From: Syntrophorhabdaceae bacterium
GTDB taxonomy: Bacteria; Desulfobacterota; Syntrophorhabdia; Syntrophorhabdales; Syntrophorhabdaceae
Assembly (NCBI GenBank): GCA_026415015.1
Contig: JAOAHW010000059.1
Location: 1-10,995 of the forward strand
DNA length: 10,995 nucleotides
Reading direction: 5' to 3'
Positions 1 to 6,858 of the stretch are shown here, in pieces. A model generated the notes under the pieces. It was given only the letters and a program-made list of their open reading frames with translations. It was not told where the DNA came from and made no database searches. A program made the translations under genes and the position numbers. The stretch's first letter is position 1. Each line of letters begins with the position of its first letter.

Positions 1-176
1 TTATTATTAACCGCTAGCTTCATGGTTCATGGCATATATTCCATCATGATTATGGAGAGATACCCTGTGTATTATGGGAGGAAGATCATAACTACATGGT
101 GACATATTCAATTTGCAAAAAGGATGATGTTTTTATGTTGCAGTAATAATAATTTAAAAAAATTGATATTTATTCT
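1..176. other. Left-edge stretch without a supportable gene
   Basis: This AT-rich stretch holds no convincing gene. A plus-strand frame is open from 18 to the TAA at 144-146 and reads protein-like, with many His, Asp and Glu residues. It is closed upstream by a TAG at 15-17, and its first ATG (97) has no Shine-Dalgarno site. It could be the decayed end of a gene lying to the left, but nothing here names a family. No terminator for the minus-strand block was found either: the A-run near 155-162 would give a T-run on the minus strand, but no stable stem precedes it. Confidence 0.3.
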
Positions 177-323
177 TCAAATAATAAATTTCTTCAGTAG
201 TCTGTAGTAAAATGTCTTTTTAAAATCATCATTATTAAAATTCTGTGAGCCCTGCCTTTTTAGAGCCTCGTCAAAGTTATATGCCTTAACTGTCATATTT
301 TCGTTGTTTATTTGAATGTCCAT
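177..323 (-). CDS. Possible small protein, 48 aa, unrecognised
   Basis: A minus-strand ORF runs from ATG at 323 to TGA at 177 and would encode a hydrophilic 48-residue protein starting MDIQINNENMTVKAYNFDEA and ending in a Lys/Tyr/Phe-rich tail. It lies downstream of the helicase gene on the same strand. The composition looks coding. However, there is no Shine-Dalgarno site before the ATG and an in-frame TGA lies a few codons upstream, so translation is doubtful. It matches no family I recognise. It may be a minor gene at the end of the block or a chance ORF. Confidence 0.3.
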   Translation of the reverse strand: MDIQINNENMTVKAYNFDEALKRQGSQNFNNDDFKKTFYYRLLKKFII

Positions 324-353
324 TGTAACATGATATCACTTCTATTAGAATAT

Positions 354-359
354 TATAAT
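354..359 (+). promoter_or_regulatory. Perfect -10 hexamer within a 14-bp AT palindrome
   Basis: TATAAT lies at 354-359 inside the palindrome AATATTATAATATT (349-362), so the same hexamer is also present on the minus strand. No good -35 hexamer stands 16 to 18 bases away on either strand. On the plus strand it could start a short transcript ending at the terminator at 452-483. In such AT-rich DNA the match may be chance. Confidence 0.2.
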
Positions 360-451
360 ATTATTTATTAATTACCACTATATGTCACCAGAAAATATTA
401 CTAACAAAAAAATTTACAAGTTTTCAAATTTACACTCAAGTATATCTATTC

Positions 452-483
452 GGCACCCGTCCTATCGGACAGGTGCCTTTTTT
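452..483 (+). terminator. Rho-independent terminator, plus orientation
   Basis: GGCACCCGTCC (452-462) pairs with GGACAGGTGCC (467-477) across a TATC loop. That gives an 11-position GC-rich stem with one C-A mismatch, followed directly by six T residues (478-483). The T-run is on the plus strand only; reading the minus strand, the hairpin is followed by GAATAGATATA, which is poor. It therefore faces into the 3' end of the minus-strand helicase gene and terminates plus-strand transcription. No plus-strand gene ends here, so it either ends an unannotated short RNA or blocks antisense reading into the block. Confidence 0.65.
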
Positions 484-499
484 ATCTCGCTTTGCATTT

Positions 500-2341
500 T
501 CACTTGCTCATCATCTCATCCAGAAATGTACTCTTTTTTACCTTCTTTCCCATATACATCCTTGAGTGGGTTAGATAGAGCAACTTCATTGCCCTTGAGA
601 CTGCAACGAATGCGCATCTTCTTTCTTCTTCAAGGTCGTTTCTTTTATTAGGCAAGATTCCTTCTATCAATCCAATAAGGAACACTACGGGGAACTCAAG
701 GCCTTTAGACTTGTGTATAGTCATCAGTGCCACCCCTTCCTTGTCATTGCTTTCTTCATCCGTGAAGGTATCTGTATAGGATAATAATGATTCTATATTG
801 CTATACCTCACTGCAGAAAGCATAAGCTGATTTATATTTGCTATCTTTTCATCGTCAGGGGATGGAATCTCGTCCTCTGTTATGAACCTGTCATAATCAA
901 GAGTTTCTCTTAATATACTTATCAGCTCTTGCGGTTCAATTGAGGCAACATCCTTTATCAATGGCTCCATTATGGATATAAACTCTCTTACATACTTTCG
1001 TATATAGGGCACATCTATCCTTATGACTTTTAGGGCATCATAAAGGAATATATTCTTTTCAGCGGCGTATTCCTCCAGTTCTGTGATGAACTTCTTGCCG
1101 ATATATCTGTTGGGTATATTTATTATTGTTTTTAATGCCTCATCCCCTGAATCACTATATGGATTGTTTATTAACCTTAGGTATTCTAATAATACCTTTA
1201 CCTCAAACCTCTGATAGAAGTTCATGCCATTCTCTATATGATATGGTATCTTCTGTTTTCTCAGTGCCTCTTCTATGACCCTTGACTGGGCATTGGCCCT
1301 GTAGAGGATGGCAATGTCCTTATATGCATATCCTTTTCTTTCTGATAGGTCTTTTATCTCTGATACTATCTGCATGGCCTCATCCTCTTCATTTAAGCCT
1401 TCCAGTACCACTATATCCTCCCCTTCAGGGTTATCAGTCCTTAATACCTTTTCTATCTTTCTCTTGTTGTGGTGTATGAGCTTTTGACAGATGTGGAGTA
1501 TCTTCTTTGTGCTTCTGTAGTTCAGATCAAGTATGAACTGCTCGGATTCAGGGAAGGACTTACTGAAGTTTAGGATATTGTTCACAGATGCCCCTGTAAA
1601 GGCATATATACTCTGGCAGTCATCGCCTACCACAAAGAGGCTTGTCTTATTATTGCATCTTTCTTTAACGAGGAGATTTATTATCTCCATCTGGGCAGGG
1701 TTTGTGTCCTGGAACTCATCTATGAGTATATGGGTGTAGATGGACTGATATTTCTTCCTTATGTCTTTATCATCTTTTAAGAGATTATAGGTCTCTACCA
1801 GAAGATCATTCAGATCAAACTGGAATTTCCTTTTCTTCTCTTTTTCATAAAGCTCATATACATAAGCTATCTTCTCCATAACCTCATCCCCTGCAAAGAG
1901 AACCTTGAACTCGTCTATTGATGTGAGGTTGTTCTTGGCAAGATTAATCTCTCTTACAAATACACCAGATGGTATGTTATTGATTTTATGTCTTCTCAGT
2001 ATTTTTTTTATGATGTTAAGCTGCTCGTCGTCTGTTATGATTTCAAATATCTTCCCTTCTGATTTTAATAAACTGTAGCAGAAGCTATGGATGGTAGATA
2101 AATTAACCTTTTTTGTCAGATCCCTGAGAACAGGTTGTAGCTTTTCCTTCATGGCTGTTGCAGCGTTTCTGGTGAAGGTAAGGCCCAATATGTTCTCAGG
2201 AGGGACATTATGGTTCTGTATTAAATTTGCAATTCTGTGTGCCATGGTGATAGTCTTGCCTGAGCCTGGTATGGCTATACAACTTGCCACACCGTTTTTA
2301 AAACTCGCTGCCTTTTTCTGTGCCTCATTGAGTCTGATCAT
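500..2341 (-). CDS. UvrD/PcrA-like SF1A DNA helicase
   Basis: This is an ATP-dependent 3'-5' DNA helicase of superfamily 1, 613 aa. All family motifs are visible: Q-motif NEAQKKA (5-11), Walker A AIPGSGKT (23-30), motif Ia around TFTRNA, Walker B LIDEFQDT (206-213), motif III GDDCQSIYAFTGA (239-251), motif IV NYRS (274-277), motif V TIHKSKGLEF (541-550) and motif VI VAVSRA (579-584), which supplies the arginine finger. The protein ends about 30 residues after motif VI, so it lacks the long C-terminal tail of PcrA/UvrD (usually about 720 aa). An upstream in-frame ATG at 2419 would overlap the preceding gene by 74 bases. ATG 2341 has GGAGG eight bases upstream and begins at the canonical N-terminus, so it is preferred. 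It follows the nuclease gene by 4 bases, which suggests coupled translation and an AddAB-like partnership. It is the last large gene of the block. Confidence 0.95.
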   Translation of the reverse strand: MIRLNEAQKKAASFKNGVASCIAIPGSGKTITMAHRIANLIQNHNVPPENILGLTFTRNAATAMKEKLQPVLRDLTKKVNLSTIHSFCYSLLKSEGKIFEIITDDEQLNIIKKILRRHKINNIPSGVFVREINLAKNNLTSIDEFKVLFAGDEVMEKIAYVYELYEKEKKRKFQFDLNDLLVETYNLLKDDKDIRKKYQSIYTHILIDEFQDTNPAQMEIINLLVKERCNNKTSLFVVGDDCQSIYAFTGASVNNILNFSKSFPESEQFILDLNYRSTKKILHICQKLIHHNKRKIEKVLRTDNPEGEDIVVLEGLNEEDEAMQIVSEIKDLSERKGYAYKDIAILYRANAQSRVIEEALRKQKIPYHIENGMNFYQRFEVKVLLEYLRLINNPYSDSGDEALKTIINIPNRYIGKKFITELEEYAAEKNIFLYDALKVIRIDVPYIRKYVREFISIMEPLIKDVASIEPQELISILRETLDYDRFITEDEIPSPDDEKIANINQLMLSAVRYSNIESLLSYTDTFTDEESNDKEGVALMTIHKSKGLEFPVVFLIGLIEGILPNKRNDLEEERRCAFVAVSRAMKLLYLTHSRMYMGKKVKKSTFLDEMMSK

Positions 2342-2345
2342 TTGT

Positions 2346-3149
2346 TTAACCTCCGTTTTTGAACCATTCATTGCAGTATGTCTTGTATGGACACTCTTTG
2401 CATTTCCAGGAGGTATCATTGGGTATGAATATACTGTTTTTTATCCCATTCCATATAGAGCGTATCTTTATGATTGCCCTCTTTTCATCTTCCTGTGTCC
2501 TTAAGGTGTAGAAAGGCTCGAACTTTGGCTGCTTTGTCTTTATTAACGTATCGAGCTTTAGGAGTATATCCCTGTTATGATACCCGTTTGCCTTGAGGGC
2601 CATCTGATATAATGTGAGCTGGAGATTTTTATCAATCCTGTCACTGTCAAATGACTGTTTACCTGTCTTTATATCGGATATTATGATGTTTCCCATTTCA
2701 TCCTCCTCAATAAGGTCTATTATGCCAATTATAGGCCAGTCTACGCCTTCAACTTTAAACCTGAATGGTGTCTCCACCCCTATAACCCTGAACGTATTCT
2801 CCATCATGAAGTCAAAGTAGAGGGATAGAAGTTTTTTTCCCTCTAGCATCAGCAGATGAAAGTCTCCTTTTACAAATCTTATACTTTCATTAGACCTGGC
2901 CTTTGTATTCCAGTAGTACTCAAATGAATTGAGCATGTCCTCTTTTGTAAAACAGGTGCCTTCTTTTCTGTGATTTTGATAGATGGCTATAACTTCGTGT
3001 ATCACAGAGCCAAATGCCAGACCCTCTGATATGAATTCAGACTCTTTCTTGTCTATTCTTGATATCTTATATAAGAGACCGCAGTCTATATAGTCATTTA
3101 TTGCACTTACTGATAAATGGGATTCTATTCTCAGTTCTTCTATGGTCAT
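2346..3149 (-). CDS. RecB/Cas4-type PD-(D/E)XK nuclease with probable Fe-S cluster
   Basis: A 267-aa single-domain nuclease of the RecB/Cas4/AddB-C type. The active-site signature is visible in order: H51 (GSVIHE), D145 (GIIDLI), D159-I-K161 (SDIKTGK) and Q177/Y181 (QLTLYQ), the RecB-type motif. Four cysteines match the Fe-S arrangement of Cas4 and AddB: C23 near the N-terminus and C250, C253, C259 (CKECPYKTYC) near the C-terminus. Members resect DNA ends, usually alongside a helicase. The ATG at 3149 has an AAGGAG site. The helicase gene follows after 4 bases, and the Rad52-like gene lies upstream across a spacer with two palindromes. There are no cas1 or cas2 genes and no repeat array, so a CRISPR role is unlikely. 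End resection in a small recombination system is more likely. Confidence 0.88.
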   Translation of the reverse strand: MTIEELRIESHLSVSAINDYIDCGLLYKISRIDKKESEFISEGLAFGSVIHEVIAIYQNHRKEGTCFTKEDMLNSFEYYWNTKARSNESIRFVKGDFHLLMLEGKKLLSLYFDFMMENTFRVIGVETPFRFKVEGVDWPIIGIIDLIEEDEMGNIIISDIKTGKQSFDSDRIDKNLQLTLYQMALKANGYHNRDILLKLDTLIKTKQPKFEPFYTLRTQEDEKRAIIKIRSIWNGIKNSIFIPNDTSWKCKECPYKTYCNEWFKNGG

Positions 3150-3185
3150 AATCTTCTCCTTTAATTAAAAATTTTGTCATGTAAA

Positions 3186-3200
3186 GGAGCTTGAAGCTCC
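3186..3200. repeat. Palindrome 1 of a pair (GGAGCTTGAAGCTCC)
   Basis: This is a 7-bp inverted repeat around one base, in the 112-base spacer between the Rad52-like gene and the nuclease gene. It shares its core with the second palindrome 26 bases away. No T-run follows on the minus strand, so it is not a classical terminator. Confidence 0.7.
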
Positions 3201-3220
3201 CTCAAGTGGGATATGCGGGT

Positions 3221-3250
3221 GCGGCAGGGAGCTTAAAGCTCCCGTACCGC
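3221..3250. repeat. Palindrome 2 of a pair, with outer stem
   Basis: GGGAGCTTAAAGCTCCC (3227-3243) is an 8-bp inverted repeat around one base. GCGG (3221-3224) and CCGC (3247-3250) can extend the stem. It repeats the core of the palindrome at 3186-3200. A pair of related GC-rich hairpins between genes resembles a REP/BIME arrangement. In the mRNA the hairpins could act as a processing or stability element separating expression of ssb and the annealing gene from that of the nuclease and helicase. Confidence 0.7.
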
Positions 3251-3261
3251 CTGGGGTGATG

Positions 3262-4182
3262 TTACGCGGACTGTTGCAGTTCTCTGATTATAATCTTTGC
3301 ATCCGATGAAGACATGTCCTCAAATCTGACCTTGAACCTCTCGGATATCCTTGACCTTATCTCATCTTCTGTGAGCCCGCGTCTTTTTGCAAGGTTTATT
3401 ATGGCTTGCATCTGGGCTGATGCTATCTTTATTATATTGTCACTCTGGACTTTATGTTGGTTTTCCTTAGGTGGCTCTTCTTTTGTTTTCTTTTCCTCCT
3501 CCTTTTGATCCTTCTCAGTAATCTGGTTATCGGTCTTTTTGGCATCCTTATCCTCCTTTGTTTTTCTTATGGGCTTAGCATTGTGCTGAGGTTCTACCTC
3601 ATCAAGGTCTGCAAGTTCCTCAAGGCATACCATACCCACATTGGTGAGGTCTCTTAAAGCCCTTGCCTTCGCTCGAGTGGATGCCATCCTAATTATATGT
3701 CTTGAGATTGTGGAATCTGTGTTATTGGGGTCTGCATCCCCCACATCCTCAAAGACTCTGCCATCAGATGTCTTTGCAAATGATACACAGATTGCCCTCA
3801 TATCGTTTTCTTTTGTGGGATACTGTATGGGGGTGGCCTTCAGCTCTACAAGACCCAACTTGTGGGCGAGATCAAGCACCCCAGCATAGAGGACAAAGTC
3901 CTTACCTTTTATATTTTTTATAAACCTCTCGTCCAATCTGGGTTTTGCTTCAGTCTCTGTGAACCTCATGGCAGCTATGATGTGTTTGCATATGAAGTTC
4001 TTGTCCTTCTGGATATTACTGTTGTAATCACCGCAAGTGCATGAGCTCTGGTCGTTATCCAGTATCACCCTATAGCAGACTTTGCCTTTAGATGATTCAA
4101 CATAATAGTCCCCTGATGCCACCTGAAAGACTCTAAGATTACTGCTTCTTCCTTCTCTTTGCTGTAATTGAGTAACTGTCAT
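3262..4182 (-). CDS. SWIM zinc finger plus Rad52-like single-strand annealing protein
   Basis: A 306-aa protein in three parts. (1) A SWIM-type zinc finger CxCx14CxH: C48, C50, C65, H67. (2) A Rad52/22-like core at about 86-190: the segment around GRVFEDVGDAD (141-151), followed by the helix RMASTRAKARALRDLTNVGM (165-184), parallels the EDVG and KRALR-F-GN landmarks of Rad52. (3) After a Lys/Glu-rich linker (about 200-247), a C-terminal helical domain (250-303) with the ASAQMQAIINLAKRRGL pattern seen at the ends of several phage recombinases. The likely role is annealing complementary single strands in homologous recombination. The ATG at 4182 starts two bases after the ssb stop, with GGAGGA inside the ssb end, so the two are coupled. 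The Rad52 assignment rests on motif resemblance and not on a search; other Rad52/Sak/Erf-type annealing families are possible. Confidence 0.72.
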   Translation of the reverse strand: MTVTQLQQREGRSSNLRVFQVASGDYYVESSKGKVCYRVILDNDQSSCTCGDYNSNIQKDKNFICKHIIAAMRFTETEAKPRLDERFIKNIKGKDFVLYAGVLDLAHKLGLVELKATPIQYPTKENDMRAICVSFAKTSDGRVFEDVGDADPNNTDSTISRHIIRMASTRAKARALRDLTNVGMVCLEELADLDEVEPQHNAKPIRKTKEDKDAKKTDNQITEKDQKEEEKKTKEEPPKENQHKVQSDNIIKIASAQMQAIINLAKRRGLTEDEIRSRISERFKVRFEDMSSSDAKIIIRELQQSA

Positions 4183-4184
4183 GA

Positions 4185-4535
4185 TTATTCCTCCTCCGAA
4201 ATAATGACTTCATCGGGGTTTTCTTTGTCAAATCCCCTTCCATCGGTTTTTATAAACTCAATCCTTGTGGCAATGAGTTTAAATGATGACCTCACCTGAT
4301 TTTCATCGTTAATCCACTTATCCATGGATAGGGCTCCCTCTGCCAGTATCTTTGCGCCTTTATGGAGATATTTCTCTGCGATCTCAGCAAGCCTATCAAA
4401 GCAGCTCACATGGAGCCAGAAACTCTTCTTTCCTGCTTTGACACCAAGAGGGAAGTTGACTATATGTATTCCTGTGTCTGTATAGATAGGTTCTGGGTCT
4501 GAACCAAGATTACCTGATACTATCATGATATTCAT
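4185..4535 (-). CDS. ssb: Single-stranded DNA-binding protein (OB fold)
   Basis: A 116-aa SSB. It shows the OB-fold pattern of the bacterial family: an N-terminal strand followed by GNLGSDPE (8-15), a VNFPLGV strand (26-32), FWLHVSCFDRLAEIAEKYL (39-57, the W-x-x-V-x-x-F/W-x-x-x-A-E signature), KGAKILAEGALSMDKW (59-74) and a closing strand ending IEFI. It coats single-stranded DNA and recruits repair partners. The C-terminus is acidic (ends EVIISEEE) but lacks the aromatic DIPF-type tip most bacterial SSBs use to bind partners, and the linker is very short. It is likely dedicated to this module and not the housekeeping SSB. AAGGAGG precedes the ATG, and the annealing gene follows after 2 bases. 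Confidence 0.92.
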   Translation of the reverse strand: MNIMIVSGNLGSDPEPIYTDTGIHIVNFPLGVKAGKKSFWLHVSCFDRLAEIAEKYLHKGAKILAEGALSMDKWINDENQVRSSFKLIATRIEFIKTDGRGFDKENPDEVIISEEE

Positions 4536-4686
4536 CTGATGCCTCCTTTTTTATTTTTTGTAATTGTCTGAAAAATCCCTTTTATGGGTTTATGTTCTGT
4601 ATTCTTTCAATTAAGGTGTTTGTTAGGAGGGTGGTTATGCCTATATGTATAATTACAGACATCAATGCCACCCTTCCTTTAGGGTT

Positions 4687-5553
4687 TTATGCTGCAAAGC
4701 GGATCTTTCTTTTTGGAAGATCCTCTATGGCTGCATCTATGGATACCTTGAGGGCACTTATAGAATCCTTAACTGTTTTCTTTATAGATTCATTATATGA
4801 GAGGCCATAGGGTGATATACCTTTCAATGCCTCCTTTGCCTCTATAGTGAACTCTTTTATAAGGGTGTCATTAAAGAGGTTTTTTGTACCCAGGTTGTCC
4901 ATAAACTCATAGAGCCTGTTGAACATGGTACCCTTGATTGTTTTGGTTGTTCCGTTTAGTTTGTCTACAAGGCTGTCTATTATGTCCTTGAGCTCATTAA
5001 TAAGGGTGTATGATGCAAGCTCCTTTGCCTCTGTCATCATGTCGATAAACTTCTGTTTCTCCTTTTCATAGATCTCTGGAGAAAGAATGGTACTCTTACC
5101 AGGCAGGCTTATGGTTAAAAACCTCCAGTTGAAACTGAACTTGTTCTTTATACTAACAGGGTAATCGTTCTCATTGAAGAGATTGCCCAGTGCAAGTCTT
5201 GCCTCATTTCTTGCCTGGTCATATTCTTTTTCAAAGGCTTTTATCTTTTCTGTAAACACTTTTTTGTATTCCTCAAGCCTTGAATCTACATAACTCAGGT
5301 GGTCTTTTGGTATGAGATAGAGCCCTGTTATGGGAAATGGTAAAGAATGTTTCTGAACCAGGTTTCTTGCCTGATGGGTAGTTGTGTTAATAGGCCCTAA
5401 AAGCTCGGGGTTTATTATGAACTTTCTCCCCCTTACCCAATCTGAGTTACCTATGGTCTCCATAACAGAGTGGTCAAGCATCCTGGTGGGTGTCCATACA
5501 GATGTGGATAGCTGTACTAGGCAAGCCTTTTCAAATACTGAATCGTATTCCAT
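4687..5553 (-). CDS. Helical protein resembling DUF3150, 288 aa
   Basis: A 288-aa protein without signal peptide or membrane segment. The N-terminal third holds LVQLSTSVWTPTRML (12-26) and a stretch ending in FPITGLYLIPKD (73-84). From about 88 on it is mostly charged alpha-helix, with likely coiled-coil at 90-125 and 160-200. The length, a VW-containing strand near residue 20 and a pattern of 'gly-x-tyr-x-[val/ile]-pro' followed by long helices remind me of DUF3150, an uncharacterised family of plasmids, phages and integrative elements often found near AAA+ ATPase genes. The match is from memory and only moderate. The gene has AAGGAGG upstream, follows the DUF2997-like gene by 26 bases and precedes ssb by 151 bases, so it bridges the two halves of the block. 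It may be a structural or adaptor partner of the AAA+ protein, which is inference only. Confidence 0.6.
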   Translation of the reverse strand: MEYDSVFEKACLVQLSTSVWTPTRMLDHSVMETIGNSDWVRGRKFIINPELLGPINTTTHQARNLVQKHSLPFPITGLYLIPKDHLSYVDSRLEEYKKVFTEKIKAFEKEYDQARNEARLALGNLFNENDYPVSIKNKFSFNWRFLTISLPGKSTILSPEIYEKEKQKFIDMMTEAKELASYTLINELKDIIDSLVDKLNGTTKTIKGTMFNRLYEFMDNLGTKNLFNDTLIKEFTIEAKEALKGISPYGLSYNESIKKTVKDSISALKVSIDAAIEDLPKRKIRFAA

Positions 5554-5579
5554 AATTTGTTACCTCCTTCTGTTTTTTA

Positions 5580-5777
5580 TTAACCACAGAGTTTTAAATA
5601 TTTTTTGGTCTTTATCTTTTCTGTAATATAGTAGGCAGGTGTGAGTTGCCGAAAGAGCTCATGACCTAACAGATCCTTTACAAATTGAGACTCTTCGAGA
5701 CAGGCCTTGCCTCTGAAGCCCCTTGTCTCTACGGAGATCTCGCCGGATTCATCGATGTCGATGATTATCTCCTCCAT
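5580..5777 (-). CDS. DUF2997-like small protein
   Basis: A 65-aa protein. Its first half, with two short strands (EEIIIDIDESGEISVET), then RGFRGKACLEES and LLG, follows the DUF2997 pattern of a beta hairpin followed by G-x-C and a helix. The C-terminal part (LTPAYYITEKIKTKKYLKL) is basic. DUF2997 proteins have no established biochemical role but are typically found next to DUF1257/Ycf35 genes, as here (64 bases upstream). The conserved cysteine is C26. The ATG at 5777 has AGGAGAC upstream. The family call is based on pattern and context together. Confidence 0.72.
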   Translation of the reverse strand: MEEIIIDIDESGEISVETRGFRGKACLEESQFVKDLLGHELFRQLTPAYYITEKIKTKKYLKLCG

Positions 5778-5841
5778 ATGTGTCTCCTGGATTAATTTTT
5801 ATTGATAATTATCTTTGAAAAATTAACCTGATACCTGTTAT

Positions 5842-6258
5842 CTATTTCTGCAGGACTATCCTTATACCTTTCTGTGTCTTCTTCTCTAATACACTGTAGC
5901 CCTTTAGCCTTGCCTTATATCTTACAAGTTCTGCAGTGTATGCCTGCTTGATGATACCTGCATTATGTCCTATGGCAAGGCGTAATTTAGAGTCCCATGA
6001 GTCCCACAAAAGTATATACATGTTGTTTTTCTTCACAACACCTATCTCATATGTGCAACCAGGTATTTTTATGGCATGGTCACATCTTCCGAGTTCATCT
6101 TTACTGATTCCCTCAGGTAAGGGGCTGTCTCCTACCCAGCGACCATACCATCTATAGGTATTTTGGTTCTCTACAAACTCGAACCCTAATCTGTTACAGG
6201 CATAGATCAGTGCATCAAGGTACTTAATTTCAAGTTCAATCTTACTGATGTGACTCAG
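5842..6258 (-). CDS. DUF1257 (Ycf35-like) protein, probable CTG start
   Basis: A 138-aa soluble protein of the DUF1257/Ycf35 family, known from cyanobacteria, plastids and scattered bacteria. Family landmarks: an SHIS-type N-terminus leading into a helix with DALIYACNRLGFEF, a central strand region (AIKIPGCTYEIGVVKK), then a helix with GIIKQAYTAELVRYKARLKGY and a closing strand KGIRIVLQK. The role is unknown; plastid and cyanobacterial homologs have been linked to gene expression only loosely. The start is odd. The frame has a GTG at 6267, but it lies inside the strong site AAGGAGGTGAT and cannot be served by it. CTG at 6258 lies 8 bases after GGAGG and gives the family-typical SHIS N-terminus. 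The upstream Cys-rich gene overlaps this start by 17 bases. Confidence 0.8.
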   Translation of the reverse strand: MSHISKIELEIKYLDALIYACNRLGFEFVENQNTYRWYGRWVGDSPLPEGISKDELGRCDHAIKIPGCTYEIGVVKKNNMYILLWDSWDSKLRLAIGHNAGIIKQAYTAELVRYKARLKGYSVLEKKTQKGIRIVLQK

Positions 6259-6439
6259 ATTTATCACCTCCTTGCATTTGTATTTTGTCAGGACATTTTA
6301 TACCTGTGTTTCTAACAGAATTTATTGAGCAGATATAATCCGATGAGTTGTATGTCTCTGACTGGATAAACTCACTGTTTTCACAGTCCATACAGATCTG
6401 TGAATATGGCCACCTGTATATGATTACCCTATAGTGCAA
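6242..6439 (-). CDS. Small four-cysteine protein, 65 aa, TTG start
   Basis: Unrecognised 65-aa protein with C16-x2-C19, C37 and C49, a likely zinc- or Fe-S-binding set. The N-terminus (HYRVIIYRWPYSQ) looks like a beta strand leading into the cysteine box. The start is TTG at 6439, with AAGGAG ending 7 bases upstream; an ATG at 6446 is out of frame and stops after six codons. The stop overlaps the beginning of the DUF1257-like gene by 17 bases. It is the third of three consecutive small Cys-rich genes. Codon use and ribosome site support a real gene, although no family is evident. Confidence 0.6.
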   Translation of the reverse strand: MHYRVIIYRWPYSQICMDCENSEFIQSETYNSSDYICSINSVRNTGIKCPDKIQMQGGDKSESHQ

Positions 6440-6602
6440 TGTTCATCTCCTTTGAGTTATATTATTAGGATTTTTATCTCCTGAATATTGATAATTTAAA
6501 GTCGCATCCGATTGCAGGTATCGCTTTAATATTTTTTTTGAACCTATTCTGATCCTTATCATTTTTTAGTTGAATTGATTGTTTCTGATACTGTCAGATG
6601 TC

Positions 6603-6857
6603 TTAGTCCTTTTTGTATCTTTTGCATCGGATGATGGATATAGAAACTGAAGGGATGCTATGCTTGTTTTCCCATTCACGGGATATGAGATCCAAAAGCA
6701 TATCCTCATAGTAACTCCCATGTGTTATATCCATACCAACTGTGCAGAAGCCTCTTATGTACCTGGTGCATGTAAGGCACAGGTGTTTAGATGGTGGATA
6801 CGAAAGGGCAGCTGCTGTTTTTTCTATTAGTTTTTCCACTGCCTGCTTTGTCTGCAT
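6603..6857 (-). CDS. Small four-cysteine protein, 84 aa
   Basis: Unrecognised 84-aa protein. After an N-terminal helix (3-19) come C27-x2-C30-x7-C38 (CLTCTRYIRGFC) and a distant C78 in IIRCKRY. This layout of three clustered cysteines with a fourth in an [IV]-x-C-x-x-[FY] tail is a recurring small metal-binding box. A longer reading from ATG 6902 is possible, but ATG 6857 has GGAGG 7 bases upstream and begins 1 base after the stop of the preceding gene, so it is preferred. Its product may bind zinc or an Fe-S cluster. Partner and role are unknown. Confidence 0.65.
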   Translation of the reverse strand: MQTKQAVEKLIEKTAAALSYPPSKHLCLTCTRYIRGFCTVGMDITHGSYYEDMLLDLISREWENKHSIPSVSISIIRCKRYKKD

Positions 6858-6858
6858 T

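Noticed and set aside
2346..3149. The Cas4-like nuclease as evidence of a CRISPR system
   Set aside because: No repeat-spacer array and no cas1, cas2 or effector gene in the window. Its neighbours are recombination genes.
4582..4662. 26-codon minus-strand ORF in the spacer before ssb is reached from its downstream side
   Set aside because: Too short, with a GGAAGG site too far from the ATG and no recognisable features. It lies between the ssb start and the end of the DUF3150-like gene but would be read after ssb is left out of frame.
4592..4810. Plus-strand ORF with an AGGAGG-like site before an internal ATG
   Set aside because: It lies largely antisense to the 3' end of the DUF3150-like gene, which has clear coding character. 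The site is a chance match.
6443..6562. 39-codon minus-strand ORF between the 84-aa and 65-aa Cys-rich genes, and another open frame beside it
   Set aside because: No Shine-Dalgarno site before the ATG at 6562. The alternative frame, which reads more protein-like, has no start codon and follows two stops in the frame of the preceding gene. Possibly an eroded tail, but not supportable as a gene.
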